From assembly GCF_009742725.1 (NCBI RefSeq), contig NZ_WPHG01000003.1:62001-126000 (forward strand): DNA of 64,000 nt, written 5' to 3'. Position 1 is the first letter of the stretch. Each line of letters starts with the position of its first letter. Shown here piece after piece: positions 8,737-19,047 of this stretch. A program made the position numbers and the translations under genes. Under the pieces are notes generated by a model. That model was not told where the DNA came from. It did not search any database and saw nothing but the letters and a program-made list of their open reading frames with translations. The stretch is from Nitratireductor arenosus. Lineage in GTDB: Bacteria; Pseudomonadota; Alphaproteobacteria; Rhizobiales; Rhizobiaceae.

Positions 8737-9909
8737 ATGGGCCAGACCGCGCGGCCGGCGAAGAGCCCCTTGCGGACCTTCCTCGATCGCGAGGCGGCAG
8801 CAGCCGGGTTCGATCTCGTGCGCGTGGTGCGGCCCGACGCCGTGCCCGAATTGCCGCAGCGGCTGCGGCAATTCGTCAAGGACGGTCATCACGCGACGAT
8901 GGGCTGGCTCGCCGAACGCATGGAGGCGCGCGCCGACCCGCGCCGGCTTTGGCCGGAGGTCCGCTCGGTAATCATGCTGGCGATGAATTACGGGCCGGAC
9001 CACAACCCGCTCGACGATCTCGCGCGGACCTCGCACGGGGTGATTTCGGTCTACGCGCAAAACCGCGACTATCACGACGTCGTCAAGGGCAAGCTCAAGC
9101 AGCTTGCCGGCAAGCTGGCCGCGCGCGCCGATGCCGACGTCAAGGTGTTCGTTGACACCGCGCCGGTGATGGAAAAGCCGCTGGCTGCCGCGGCAGGCCT
9201 CGGCTGGCAGGGCAAGCACACCAATATGGTCAGCCGCAGCCATGGCTCGTGGCTCTTCCTCGGCTCGATCTTCACCACGACCTTTCTGGAAGCCGATGCC
9301 GCAGAAAGCGATCACTGCGGACGCTGCAGCGCCTGTCTCGACATCTGCCCAACCAACGCCTTTCCCGCGCCCTACCGGCTCGATGCGGGCCGTTGCATCT
9401 CCTATCTCACAATCGAGCATCACGGTCCGATCCCGCGCGCACTGCGTCCGGCGATCGGCAACCGCATCTATGGTTGCGATGATTGTCTGGCGGTCTGTCC
9501 GTGGAACAAGTTCGCGCAGAGCGCCTCCGAAGCCAAGCTGGCCGGCCGGGCCGACCGGCGCGCGCCGGCTTTGCGCGACTTGCTGGCGCTCGACGACGCG
9601 GCCTTTCGCAGCCTGTTCTCCGGTTCGCCGGTCAAGCGCACCGGGCGCGACCGTTTCGTGCGCAACGCGCTGGTTGCGGCCGGCAATTCGGGCGACGCCG
9701 CGCTGGTGCCGGCCTGCCGACGCCTGCTCGACGACGCCGCGCCGGTGGTGCGCGGCGCCGCTGTGTGGGCGTTGTCGCGGCTTCTGCCGGCGCGGGATTT
9801 TCTCGCACTTGCCGCCGAACGCGCCGCCGATGCCGACCAAAGCGTGCGCGAGGAATGGCAGGCGGCGCGCACGGCCGCGCGCACCGGAAACGACAGGGAG
9901 TTCGCATGA
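8737..9909 (+). CDS. queG: epoxyqueuosine reductase QueG
   Basis: Cobalamin- and Fe-S-dependent enzyme that reduces epoxyqueuosine to queuosine in the tRNA wobble position, the last step of queuosine synthesis. It has 390 residues. Two ferredoxin-type cysteine clusters are visible: C194-x2-C197-x2-C200-x3-C204 and C247-x2-C250-x3-C254, with C220 between them. The catalytic Asp in [10 protein letters not shown] is D140. The C-terminal part (after about 320) is HEAT-like, as in long QueG proteins. ATG 8737 lies 2 bases after the preceding stop; the open frame extends upstream only inside that gene. Confidence 0.95.
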   Translation: MGQTARPAKSPLRTFLDREAAAAGFDLVRVVRPDAVPELPQRLRQFVKDGHHATMGWLAERMEARADPRRLWPEVRSVIMLAMNYGPDHNPLDDLARTSHGVISVYAQNRDYHDVVKGKLKQLAGKLAARADADVKVFVDTAPVMEKPLAAAAGLGWQGKHTNMVSRSHGSWLFLGSIFTTTFLEADAAESDHCGRCSACLDICPTNAFPAPYRLDAGRCISYLTIEHHGPIPRALRPAIGNRIYGCDDCLAVCPWNKFAQSASEAKLAGRADRRAPALRDLLALDDAAFRSLFSGSPVKRTGRDRFVRNALVAAGNSGDAALVPACRRLLDDAAPVVRGAAVWALSRLLPARDFLALAAERAADADQSVREEWQAARTAARTGNDREFA

Positions 9910-10790
9910 GGCTGATGATCTTCGGCGCCGGCTATTCCGGCCGCGCCATTGCACGACATATGCGCGCCGAAGCCGAGTGGATCGCCGGCACCACACGCGC
10001 GCGGGAAAATTTCGACCGGCTGCGCGCTGCCGGGATCGAGCCGCTGGTCTTCGACGGTGAAACGTCCGATCCGGAATTGCGCGAACGTCTGTCACAGGCA
10101 ACGCATCTCGTCGTTTCGATCGCGCCCAAGGGCGCGGCCGATCCGGTTCTGGCTGCGTTCGCCGACTTCGTCCGACGCGACATGCCGGAACTCGCCTGGA
10201 TCGGCTATTTGTCGACCATCGGCGTTTATGGCGACCATGACGGTGCCTGGGTCGACGAGGACACCGCGCCACGGCCGGTTTCGCCGCGTTCGGTCGCGCG
10301 CGTGGCGGCGGAAGAGGCCTGGCTGGCGCTCGGCCGCGAACGGAGCGTCCCGGCCGCCATATTGCGGCTTTCGGGGATTTACGGTCCCGGCCGCAACGCG
10401 CTCTTGAACCTGTCGAAAGGCACGGCCCGGCGCCTGGTCAAGCGCGGCCAGGTCTTCAACCGCATCCATGTCGCCGACATCGCCGGCGCCACCGCCCATC
10501 TCGCGCGCGGCGCCCGGGACGGCCTCTTCAACATCACCGACGACGAGCCGGCGCCGCCGCAGGACGTGGTGGAATTCGCGGCCGAGATAATGGGCGTGGC
10601 GCCGCCGCCGGAAATCCCGTTCGCGGAAGCCGAACTGACGCCGATGGCGCGTTCCTTCTGGGCCGAGACCAAGCGGGTGTCGAACGCGCGCATCAAGGCG
10701 ACGGGCTATCGCTTTGCCTATCCCGATTACCGCGCCGCGTTGACGGGGCTGTGGCGGGACGGAGCTTGGGATATCGAACCGGGCGCCTGA
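9906..10790 (+). CDS. SDR family oxidoreductase (atypical, YeeZ-like)
   Basis: NAD(P)-binding Rossmann protein of 294 residues. The N-terminus [13 protein letters not shown] carries the GxGxxG motif at about 7-12. An extended SDR-like fold follows ([21 protein letters not shown]), but the canonical Tyr-x3-Lys is not evident: [12 protein letters not shown] occupies that place, so catalysis is uncertain. It begins at an ATGA overlap with queG and is probably co-transcribed. Function is not known; such genes commonly follow queG in Rhizobiales. Confidence 0.8.
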   Translation: MRLMIFGAGYSGRAIARHMRAEAEWIAGTTRARENFDRLRAAGIEPLVFDGETSDPELRERLSQATHLVVSIAPKGAADPVLAAFADFVRRDMPELAWIGYLSTIGVYGDHDGAWVDEDTAPRPVSPRSVARVAAEEAWLALGRERSVPAAILRLSGIYGPGRNALLNLSKGTARRLVKRGQVFNRIHVADIAGATAHLARGARDGLFNITDDEPAPPQDVVEFAAEIMGVAPPPEIPFAEAELTPMARSFWAETKRVSNARIKATGYRFAYPDYRAALTGLWRDGAWDIEPGA

Positions 10791-10861
10791 GCGGCGGCGT
10801 CGCGTCGCCACCGACGCCATGCTATGATTCGCGCAATATCGGGCGGCGATACCGGGAGCGC

Positions 10862-11872
10862 ATGATGACTTTGACGGCTTTTTTCCGCGCCAGCGCGGCG
10901 GCGGCCCTTGTCGCCGCCGTGGCGACGACGCCAGGACAGGCCGCCGAACCGCTGGCCAAGGAGCTGTTCGGCGCCAAGCGCCTGCCCGCCGCGACCGCGC
11001 CCAAAACCTGGGGCTTCTATTCCAAGGGCTGTTTTTCCGGCGGCGTCGCGATCGCCGTCGACGGTCCCAACTGGCAGGCCATGCGCGTGTCGCGCAACCG
11101 TCGCTGGGGCCATCCGCAGATGATCCGGCTGATCGAAAGACTGTCGCGCGAGGCGGCGGCCGATGGCTGGCCCGGCCTTCTGGTCGGCGACATCTCGCAG
11201 CCGCGCGGCGGCCCGATGCTGACCGGCCACGCCTCGCATCAGATGGGGCTCGACGCCGATATCTGGCTGACGCCGATGCCTGATCGGCGCCTTACCGCCA
11301 GCGAGCGCGAAAATATGAGCGCGACCTCGGTGCTGAAGAAGGGCTCGCTCTACGTCGACGACCGCATCTGGACGCCGGCCCATGCGGCTTTGCTCGAGCG
11401 GGCCGCAAGCTACCGGGAGGTCGAGCGCATTCTGGTTCATCCCGGCATCAAGAAGAAGCTCTGCGACACGGTGACCGGCAACCGCGCATGGCTGTCCAAG
11501 ATCAGACCGTTCTGGGGCCATCATTATCATTTCCATGTCCGTATCGGCTGTCCCGACGGCTCGACCGGCTGCCGCAGCCAGAAGCCACCGCCGGCGAGCG
11601 ATGGCTGTGACAAATCGCTGGCCTGGTGGTTCACGGAGGAGCCGTGGCGCCCGGCCAAGGGCCCGGCCAAACCCAAGGCGCGCGACGTTATGGTAATGAA
11701 GGACCTGCCGGCCGCGTGTCGCCATGTGCTGGAGGCGCCGGCGCCGGTGTCCGAGGCCGCCGTGACTATCGGCGGAAGCGATGCCGTCACGGCGCCGCCG
11801 ATCGCCGCCAGCGCCTTCGCCGCTACGCCGCGCCGCGAAATTCCCCTGCCCGAGCCGCGCCCGCGCCGCTGA
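10862..11872 (+). CDS. mepA: penicillin-insensitive murein endopeptidase MepA
   Basis: Periplasmic zinc endopeptidase of the LAS family that cuts cross-linked peptides of peptidoglycan. It has 336 residues with a signal peptide (cleavage near Gly-Gln-Ala-Ala, residue 28). Metal and catalytic residues are clear: GHASHQMGLDAD gives H126 and D133 as zinc ligands, and GHHYHFHVRIGCP gives H223/H225. A low-complexity, Pro/Arg-rich tail extends after about residue 270, longer than in E. coli. Two ATGs, 10862 and 10865, are adjacent; either could start. The gene stands alone, 71 bases after the SDR gene. Confidence 0.93.
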   Translation: MMTLTAFFRASAAAALVAAVATTPGQAAEPLAKELFGAKRLPAATAPKTWGFYSKGCFSGGVAIAVDGPNWQAMRVSRNRRWGHPQMIRLIERLSREAAADGWPGLLVGDISQPRGGPMLTGHASHQMGLDADIWLTPMPDRRLTASERENMSATSVLKKGSLYVDDRIWTPAHAALLERAASYREVERILVHPGIKKKLCDTVTGNRAWLSKIRPFWGHHYHFHVRIGCPDGSTGCRSQKPPPASDGCDKSLAWWFTEEPWRPAKGPAKPKARDVMVMKDLPAACRHVLEAPAPVSEAAVTIGGSDAVTAPPIAASAFAATPRREIPLPEPRPRR

Positions 11873-11920
11873 GCCAGGTAATACGCGGCTTTTCAACGAC
11901 CAGGGCTTGTCCTAAACTTT

Positions 11921-11934
11921 TTAAACCGGTTTAA
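11921..11934. promoter_or_regulatory. LacI-family-type operator upstream of mgsA-glk
   Basis: The sequence TTAAACCGGTTTAA is a perfect 14-base palindrome with the central CCGG/AAACCGGTTT core typical of operators bound by LacI-family sugar regulators in Rhizobiales. It ends 34 bases before the GTG start of mgsA, a position suited to repression or carbon-source control of the mgsA-glk operon. No LacI regulator gene lies in the window. That it is bound is inference. Confidence 0.6.
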
Positions 11935-11968
11935 GGAACCGAACGGACCGGCGGGAAGGAATCCAGAC

Positions 11969-12388
11969 GTGTCTGACAGGCTGCGTCTTGCGCTGATCGC
12001 GCATGACAAAAAGAAGGATGAGCTGGTTGCATTTGCGCGCCGGCACCGCGCGCGGCTTGCCGCCTGCGAGCTTTACGCCACCGGAACCACCGGAGGGCGG
12101 ATCGTCGAGGCCTGCCCGGCGCTGTCCGTCACGCGCGTGAAGAGCGGTCCGCTCGGCGGCGACCAGCAGATCGCCGCGCTGATCGCGGAAGGCGGCATCG
12201 ACGCGCTGGTGTTTTTCGTCGATCCGCTGACGGCGATGCCGCACGATGTCGACGTCAAGGCGCTGATGCGGCTCGCGATCGTCTATGATATTCCCATGGC
12301 GCTCAACCGGTCGACCGCCGAAGCGGTTCTCGGCCGGCCGCGGGCACCCGGTAGCGATGATCCAGCTTCGGAAACGGACGGCAGGTAG
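11969..12388 (+). CDS. mgsA: methylglyoxal synthase
   Basis: Converts dihydroxyacetone phosphate to methylglyoxal and phosphate, a bypass that relieves sugar-phosphate excess. It has 139 residues. The family core is intact: ATGTTG (phosphate loop) at 37-42, SGPLGGDQQ with catalytic D65, and [19 protein letters not shown] with H92. The start is GTG 11969 (gtg-tct-gac), with GGAAGGA about 10 bases upstream. It sits 6 bases before glk, so methylglyoxal production and glucose phosphorylation are probably expressed together, under the palindrome at 11921. Confidence 0.95.
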   Translation: MSDRLRLALIAHDKKKDELVAFARRHRARLAACELYATGTTGGRIVEACPALSVTRVKSGPLGGDQQIAALIAEGGIDALVFFVDPLTAMPHDVDVKALMRLAIVYDIPMALNRSTAEAVLGRPRAPGSDDPASETDGR

Positions 12389-12394
12389 GACGAC

Positions 12395-13423
12395 ATGCCC
12401 ATTGCGGAGGATGCCGATACGGTTCTCAAATTCCCGATCCTGATCGGCGACATCGGCGGCACCAATGCCCGCTTCGCTATCCTGATCGATTCCTATGCCG
12501 AGCCGAAGCAGTTCCCGATCGTGCAGACGGCCGATTTCGCCACGATCGACGAAGCCATCCAGGCTTCGATCCTGGACCGCACCTCGATCATTCCACGCTC
12601 GGCCGTGCTGGCCGTCGCCGGTCCGATCGACGGCGACGAGATTGCACTGACCAATTGCGACTGGGTGGTGCGGCCGAAGGCGATGGCGGCCGCGCTCGGT
12701 CTCGAGGATATCGTGCTGCTGAACGATTTTGAGGCTCAGGCGCTTGCCGTGATTGCGCTTGGCGAGGAGCATATGGTCAAGATCGGCGGGGGTGAGGTCG
12801 AGCCCAATGCCGGCCGGATCGTGCTCGGCCCTGGCACCGGCCTCGGTGTCGCCGGCCTGGTCCATGCCTGCCATACCTGGATCCCGGTGCCTGGAGAGGG
12901 TGGGCATGTCGACATGGGCCCGCGCACCGCGCGCGATCTCGAGGTCTATCCGCATCTGGAGCCGATCGAGGGGCGAATCTCGGCCGAACAGCTTTTGTGC
13001 GGCCGCGGCCTCGTCAATCTCTACGGAGCGGTCGCGGCGGCGGACGGCAAACAGGCGCAACTCGCTACTCCGGCGGAGATCACGGCCGCCGCGCTCGACA
13101 AAAGCGATCCCGTCGCCGAGGAGGCGCTGTCGATGTTCGTGGTTGGCCTCGGTCGGCTCGCGGGCGATCTGGCGCTTGTCTTCATGAGCCGCGGCGGTGT
13201 CTATCTGACCGGCGGAATTGCCCAGAAGATCGTTCCGGCGCTGAAGGAGCCGGCGTTTCGTGCGGCCTTCGAGGACAAGGCGCCGCACAGTGAGTTGCTT
13301 GGGCAGATCCCGGTTTTCGTCATCACCCATCCGCTGGCCGCGCTCACCGGTCTGGCCGCCTATGCGCGCACGCCCGCCCGGTTCGGGGTCGAGATCGACA
13401 GCCGCCACTGGCATATCCAGTAA
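12395..13423 (+). CDS. glk: glucokinase
   Basis: ATP-dependent phosphorylation of glucose to glucose 6-phosphate in the cytosol. It has 342 residues, typical of the proteobacterial Glk family (ASKHA fold). Evident elements are the phosphate-1 loop [13 protein letters not shown] at about 17-29, the sugar-binding LLNDFEAQA at about 108-116, and the adenosine/phosphate-2 loop [11 protein letters not shown] at about 147-157. It follows mgsA by 6 bases; the mgsA-glk-ABC exporter order is one I recall from Mesorhizobium-type genomes. Confidence 0.95.
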   Translation: MPIAEDADTVLKFPILIGDIGGTNARFAILIDSYAEPKQFPIVQTADFATIDEAIQASILDRTSIIPRSAVLAVAGPIDGDEIALTNCDWVVRPKAMAAALGLEDIVLLNDFEAQALAVIALGEEHMVKIGGGEVEPNAGRIVLGPGTGLGVAGLVHACHTWIPVPGEGGHVDMGPRTARDLEVYPHLEPIEGRISAEQLLCGRGLVNLYGAVAAADGKQAQLATPAEITAAALDKSDPVAEEALSMFVVGLGRLAGDLALVFMSRGGVYLTGGIAQKIVPALKEPAFRAAFEDKAPHSELLGQIPVFVITHPLAALTGLAAYARTPARFGVEIDSRHWHIQ

Positions 13424-13619
13424 GGTCGCGGCGGCGCCGGCTTGACGCCGGTGTTGCAGCGAAGGCATAGGCATTGTCCGGCGATGACGCTAAGAGGGGC
13501 GCTCCCCGTCGGCAGGCGGGTTGCGCCTCCGTCGACCGCGATCCCGCGGCCGGCCGGCGGCGCGCTTAACTCCCGGACGGCCAACGGCCTTCCACCCGCC
13601 GCAACGATCGGAACCGCAC

Positions 13620-15469
<1,850 letters not shown>

Positions 15470-15473
<4 letters not shown>

Positions 15474-16285
15474 GCGCGATGAAACTGGTCGTTGTCGGCG
15501 CCGCCGGCCGCATGGGGCAGACCCTGATCCGGGTCATTCGCCAGACCGAGGGGGTCCGGCTTTCCGGCGCGGTGGAAAGGGCGGGCTCGCCCTTCATCGG
15601 CCGCGACGCGGGCGAACTGGCCGGTATCGGTATGCTCAATGTCGCGATCCGCGACGACCCGCTGCCGGTATTTGCCGAGGCGGACGGTGTCCTCGACTTC
15701 ACCGTGCCGGCGGCCACTGTCGAGTTCGCAGGTTATGCCGCGCAGGCCCGCATCGCCCACATCATCGGCACGACGGGCTGCGCGCCCGACGATGAGGCCG
15801 CGATCGCTGCCGCCGCCCGCCACGCCACGATCGTCAAATCGGGCAATATGAGCCTGGGCGTCAATCTGCTAGGCGTGTTGGTGCGCCAGGCAGCCGCGGC
15901 GCTGGACGAGGATTTCGACATCGAGATCGTCGAGATGCATCACCGTCACAAAGTGGACGCGCCTTCGGGCACGGCGTTGCTGCTCGGCGAGGAGGCCGCC
16001 TCGGGGCGCGGCATCGCGCTGGACGAGCACAGCGTGCGGGTGCGTGACGGCCATACCGGTCCGCGCCCGAACGGCGCGATCGGTTTCGCGACCTTGCGCG
16101 GTGGTTCCGTGGTCGGCGAACACCAGGTGATACTGGCCGGCGAGGGCGAGCGGATCGCGCTGTCGCATCTGGCCGAAGACCGTACCATCTTCGCCCGTGG
16201 CGCGGTCAAGGCGGCGCTCTGGGCGCATCGCCGCAAACCTGGCCTCTATTCCATGCTCGATGTTCTGGGGCTCGAGGGGCGATGA
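15470..16285 (+). CDS. dapB: 4-hydroxy-tetrahydrodipicolinate reductase
   Basis: NAD(P)H-dependent step of the diaminopimelate/lysine pathway. It has 271 residues. The nucleotide motif GAAGRMG is at 10-16, GTTG is at 100-103, and the catalytic stretch is [15 protein letters not shown] with H157/H158 and K161. The GTG at 15470 overlaps the preceding stop; an ATG three codons later (15479) is an alternative. lysA, the last gene of the same pathway, lies at 28.8 kb but in a different operon. Confidence 0.96.
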
Positions 16286-16731
16286 GCTCGCACTGGATCG
16301 GCACGGCTGCGGCGGTGCATGTGCGCATTGCGGTCGAAGGCGGGTTCGCGATGTTCTCGCATGGCGAAAAGGCGGCTGTCGCCAGGACCCTGCCCGGCGA
16401 CTGGATCGCCTATTATTCGCCGCGCGAAGGGTACAGGGAAGGGGCCGAGTTGCGCGCCTTCACCGCCATCGGTCAGGTCCTGCCCGGCGATCCGGGCGAG
16501 CGCGAGATGGTAGCCGGCCATATCGGCTGGTACCGCCCGGCGCGCTGGCTCGCGCAGGCGCAACCGGCCGATATCTATCCGCTCCTCGACCGGTTCTCCT
16601 TCGTCAGAAACCGTCGGCACTGGGGCATGTATTTCCGCAAATCGCTGTTTTCGATCGACGCGGCCGATTTCGCGCAAATCGCCGTGGCAATGCGTGTCGG
16701 CGATCAGTTTTCGCAATCGGCAAGCCAATAG
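16282..16731 (+). CDS. EVE domain-containing protein
   Basis: Small cytosolic protein (149 residues) of the EVE/PUA-like family, thought from structure to bind modified bases or RNA. The pattern [10 protein letters not shown] at the N-terminus, [12 protein letters not shown] at about 33-44 and a C-terminal FRKSLFSID fits the UPF0310 branch. It overlaps dapB by 4 bases (ATGA) and precedes gpmA by 9, so it is embedded in a housekeeping operon. Its cellular role is not known. Confidence 0.82.
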   Translation: MSSHWIGTAAAVHVRIAVEGGFAMFSHGEKAAVARTLPGDWIAYYSPREGYREGAELRAFTAIGQVLPGDPGEREMVAGHIGWYRPARWLAQAQPADIYPLLDRFSFVRNRRHWGMYFRKSLFSIDAADFAQIAVAMRVGDQFSQSASQ

Positions 16732-16740
16732 GGAGACCCC

Positions 16741-17358
16741 ATGTCAGGCACACTCGTCCTCGTTCGCCACGGCCAGAGCGAATGGAATCTCAAAAACCTT
16801 TTCACCGGCTGGCGCGACGTCGACCTGACCGAAAAAGGCCATGGCGAGGCCAAGGCGGCCGGCGCGCTCTTGAAGGCGCGCGGCACGACGTTCGACATCG
16901 CCTTCACCTCGGTGCTGATGCGGGCGCAGAAGACCTGCCAGCATATCCTCGATGCCGTCGGCCAGGGCGAGCTAAAGACCGAGCGTGACCTGGCGCTCAA
17001 TGAGCGCGACTATGGCGACCTGGCCGGGCTCAACAAGGATGACGCGCGCGCCAAATGGGGCGAGGAGCAGGTGCATATCTGGCGCCGGTCCTATGACGTT
17101 CAGCCGCCCGGCGGTGAAAGCCTGCGCGACACCGGCGCCCGTGTATGGCCGTATTACATGCACGTCATCCAGCCGCATGTGCTGCGCGGCGAAACCGTTC
17201 TGGTTGCCGCGCACGGCAACTCGCTGCGTGCCCTGATCATGGCGCTCGACGGGCTGAAGCCGGAGGAGGTGGTGAAGCTGGAACTTGGCACCGGCGTTCC
17301 TATCGTCTACCGGCTGAATGCCGATTCGACCGTGGCGTCGAAGGAGATTCTTGAATAG
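16741..17358 (+). CDS. gpmA: 2,3-bisphosphoglycerate-dependent phosphoglycerate mutase
   Basis: Interconverts 3- and 2-phosphoglycerate in glycolysis. It has 205 residues, the short alphaproteobacterial form. The phosphohistidine motif [10 protein letters not shown] places the nucleophile at H10; [13 protein letters not shown] and the second His in [11 protein letters not shown] complete the active site. A GGGAG-type ribosome site precedes the ATG. It is last in the dapB-EVE-gpmA group and faces a convergent GNAT gene 65 bases away. Confidence 0.96.
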   Translation: MSGTLVLVRHGQSEWNLKNLFTGWRDVDLTEKGHGEAKAAGALLKARGTTFDIAFTSVLMRAQKTCQHILDAVGQGELKTERDLALNERDYGDLAGLNKDDARAKWGEEQVHIWRRSYDVQPPGGESLRDTGARVWPYYMHVIQPHVLRGETVLVAAHGNSLRALIMALDGLKPEEVVKLELGTGVPIVYRLNADSTVASKEILE

Positions 17359-17423
17359 CGCCGGCGACCGGCTGATACGCTGCCGGCCTGGCGCGATCCG
17401 AGGCCCTTTGACATCGCGCGCGC

Positions 17424-18116
17424 TCAGCGCAGCGCGCGCATGGCCTTGCTGGCACCGGCGGCTCCGTCGGGACGCACGCCGCCCATAGCTGCGAACTGGA
17501 AATCGAGAACGGCCTTCGTCAGGCCAGAAAACGCCGCCGCGAGATCGGGTTCCGCCGCCGAGGCGGCTACAGGCGCGGGCCTGGCTGGCGGACGCGGCAG
17601 CGCGCGCGCTTTGCGGCCTTGCGCCGGCCGCTGGGTAAGATCGATCATGCCGGCCGCTTCCAGGTTTTCGAACCGCAGCCCGGCGTTGAACTTGCGCGCC
17701 AGCGCCTTCATCGCCTGGTTCTGGGGGTGGGTGGTCACGTACAGACTGACATGGCCGAGCGCGACCGCGCGCTCGATGAGGCGCTCGAACAGTCGGCTGC
17801 CGATGCCGCGATGCTGCAGCGAGCGTTCGACGCTGAACGCGATCTCGGCCGATTTTTTGGGCGCGTCGGCGCGTTCGTGCAGTTCGGCCGCGCCGCGCAT
17901 GGTTCCGCCCGCGAAATAGCCGATCACCAGCGCCCGCTTGTCAAAACAGCGGGCGGCATAGGACATCACGAAGCGGTCGTCGGTCACCCCGTTGAAGCGA
18001 TCGCGCCGGCTCGATGCGTCGAGGCGCAGCAGATGCTCACGGAAAAGGGGTAGATCGCGCGGCGAAAGCACGCGGATCGTGCCGGCCGGAGACGGAAGCG
18101 GGTGGCGCCTGGCCAT
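17424..18116 (-). CDS. GNAT family N-acetyltransferase
   Basis: Acetyl-CoA-dependent acyltransferase of 230 residues. The GNAT fold spans roughly residues 12-165, with the pyrophosphate loop QHRGIGSRLFERLIERA at about 101-117. The last 65 residues are Ala/Pro/Arg-rich and look disordered, an extension not needed for the fold. The protein resembles acid-tolerance-type GNATs that lead with a 'charged tail plus GNAT' pattern, but the acceptor is unknown. Confidence 0.85.
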   Translation of the reverse strand: MARRHPLPSPAGTIRVLSPRDLPLFREHLLRLDASSRRDRFNGVTDDRFVMSYAARCFDKRALVIGYFAGGTMRGAAELHERADAPKKSAEIAFSVERSLQHRGIGSRLFERLIERAVALGHVSLYVTTHPQNQAMKALARKFNAGLRFENLEAAGMIDLTQRPAQGRKARALPRPPARPAPVAASAAEPDLAAAFSGLTKAVLDFQFAAMGGVRPDGAAGASKAMRALR

Positions 18117-18302
18117 GTGTCAAACATCCTCGCGGTATTCCTCCCCGAGTCGTCGACTCTTTGCATGGCACGCATATTGTGCGCCGCACACAAAAGAACA
18201 AGGCGCCGGCGCCGTTTCAGCCACCCGTTCGCGAATTTCTGATGCCTGCATGATGCATGGCTCGCGCCGCCCGCGAACTGGTTGCCTGCCGCCGTGTCGA
18301 TG

Positions 18303-18890
18303 TCAGAATTTGTAGCCGATCCGCGCGGTCACCGTATCGAGGCGCGCGTCGATCAGCGTGTTGTCGAATTCCTCGAAATCGAAATGCGTATATTGCAGGC
18401 CGAGCAGGATATTGTTCGTCAGCGCGTAATCCACATTGGCGCCGAGGGTCCAGCCCCAATCCTGCAACCTGATATTGGTCGTGGCATAGACGGCGCCGCC
18501 ATGGGCCGACACGAGCAGCCTGTCCATCGCATAGCCGGCGCGCAGCTTGGCCGCTACCGCGTCGTTGGCGTAGATTTTGAACGGCGCGCGCTCGAAGCGG
18601 ATGTCGAGATTGGTGTATTCGACCTCCGCGCCCACCACCACGGAGCCGAACTGATGCAAATAGCCGGCATGGGCGCCGACGACCCAGTCCTCGCCATGGT
18701 CGGGGAAGGGCGGGACGAAGGATCTGTCGACATCGTTCATCCATGAATAGCCGACGCTGGCGCCGACATAGGCGCCCGTCCATCCGAAACGCTCGGGATT
18801 GATCTCGGGGGCCTCGATGATATCGAGATCGGCCGCCGAAGCGGCGCCGACGGTCGCGAGCAGAAAAAGGCAAGAAAAGGCCTTGCGCAT
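18303..18890 (-). CDS. outer membrane beta-barrel protein (RopB/Omp25-like)
   Basis: Small eight-strand-type outer-membrane protein, 195 residues, with a signal peptide (cleavage after Ala-Ser-Ala-Ala near residue 20) and a terminal aromatic residue (RIGYKF) as required for barrel assembly. The start WTGAYVGASVGYSW after the signal and the GAEVEYTNLD pattern are typical of rhizobial Omp25/RopB proteins. The in-frame extension upstream (10 residues from 18920) has no ribosome site, so 18890 is taken. It is divergent from the hybrid kinase gene; a seven-base inverted repeat lies between them. Confidence 0.85.
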   Translation of the reverse strand: MRKAFSCLFLLATVGAASAADLDIIEAPEINPERFGWTGAYVGASVGYSWMNDVDRSFVPPFPDHGEDWVVGAHAGYLHQFGSVVVGAEVEYTNLDIRFERAPFKIYANDAVAAKLRAGYAMDRLLVSAHGGAVYATTNIRLQDWGWTLGANVDYALTNNILLGLQYTHFDFEEFDNTLIDARLDTVTARIGYKF

Positions 18891-18913
18891 GGAAAGGCTC
18901 CCTAACGATCCAT

Positions 18914-18947
18914 AAACCATGTTTGGAAAGATACGTGCTTATGGTTT
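18914..18947. promoter_or_regulatory. inverted repeat between porin and hybrid kinase genes
   Basis: AAACCAT at 18914-18920 and ATGGTTT at 18941-18947 form a perfect 7-base inverted repeat with a 20-base spacer, in an A/T-richer stretch of the 157-base divergent region. It could be an operator serving either promoter. No regulator can be assigned. Confidence 0.35.
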
Positions 18948-19047
18948 CCGATTGCTTAACGGCCAACGGCGCGCGTGAAGCCTTGTTTACGTTCTCTCAA
19001 AACTTGCGGCGCAAAATTGCCTGTCAATCGGGGACGAGGGTCGACAA

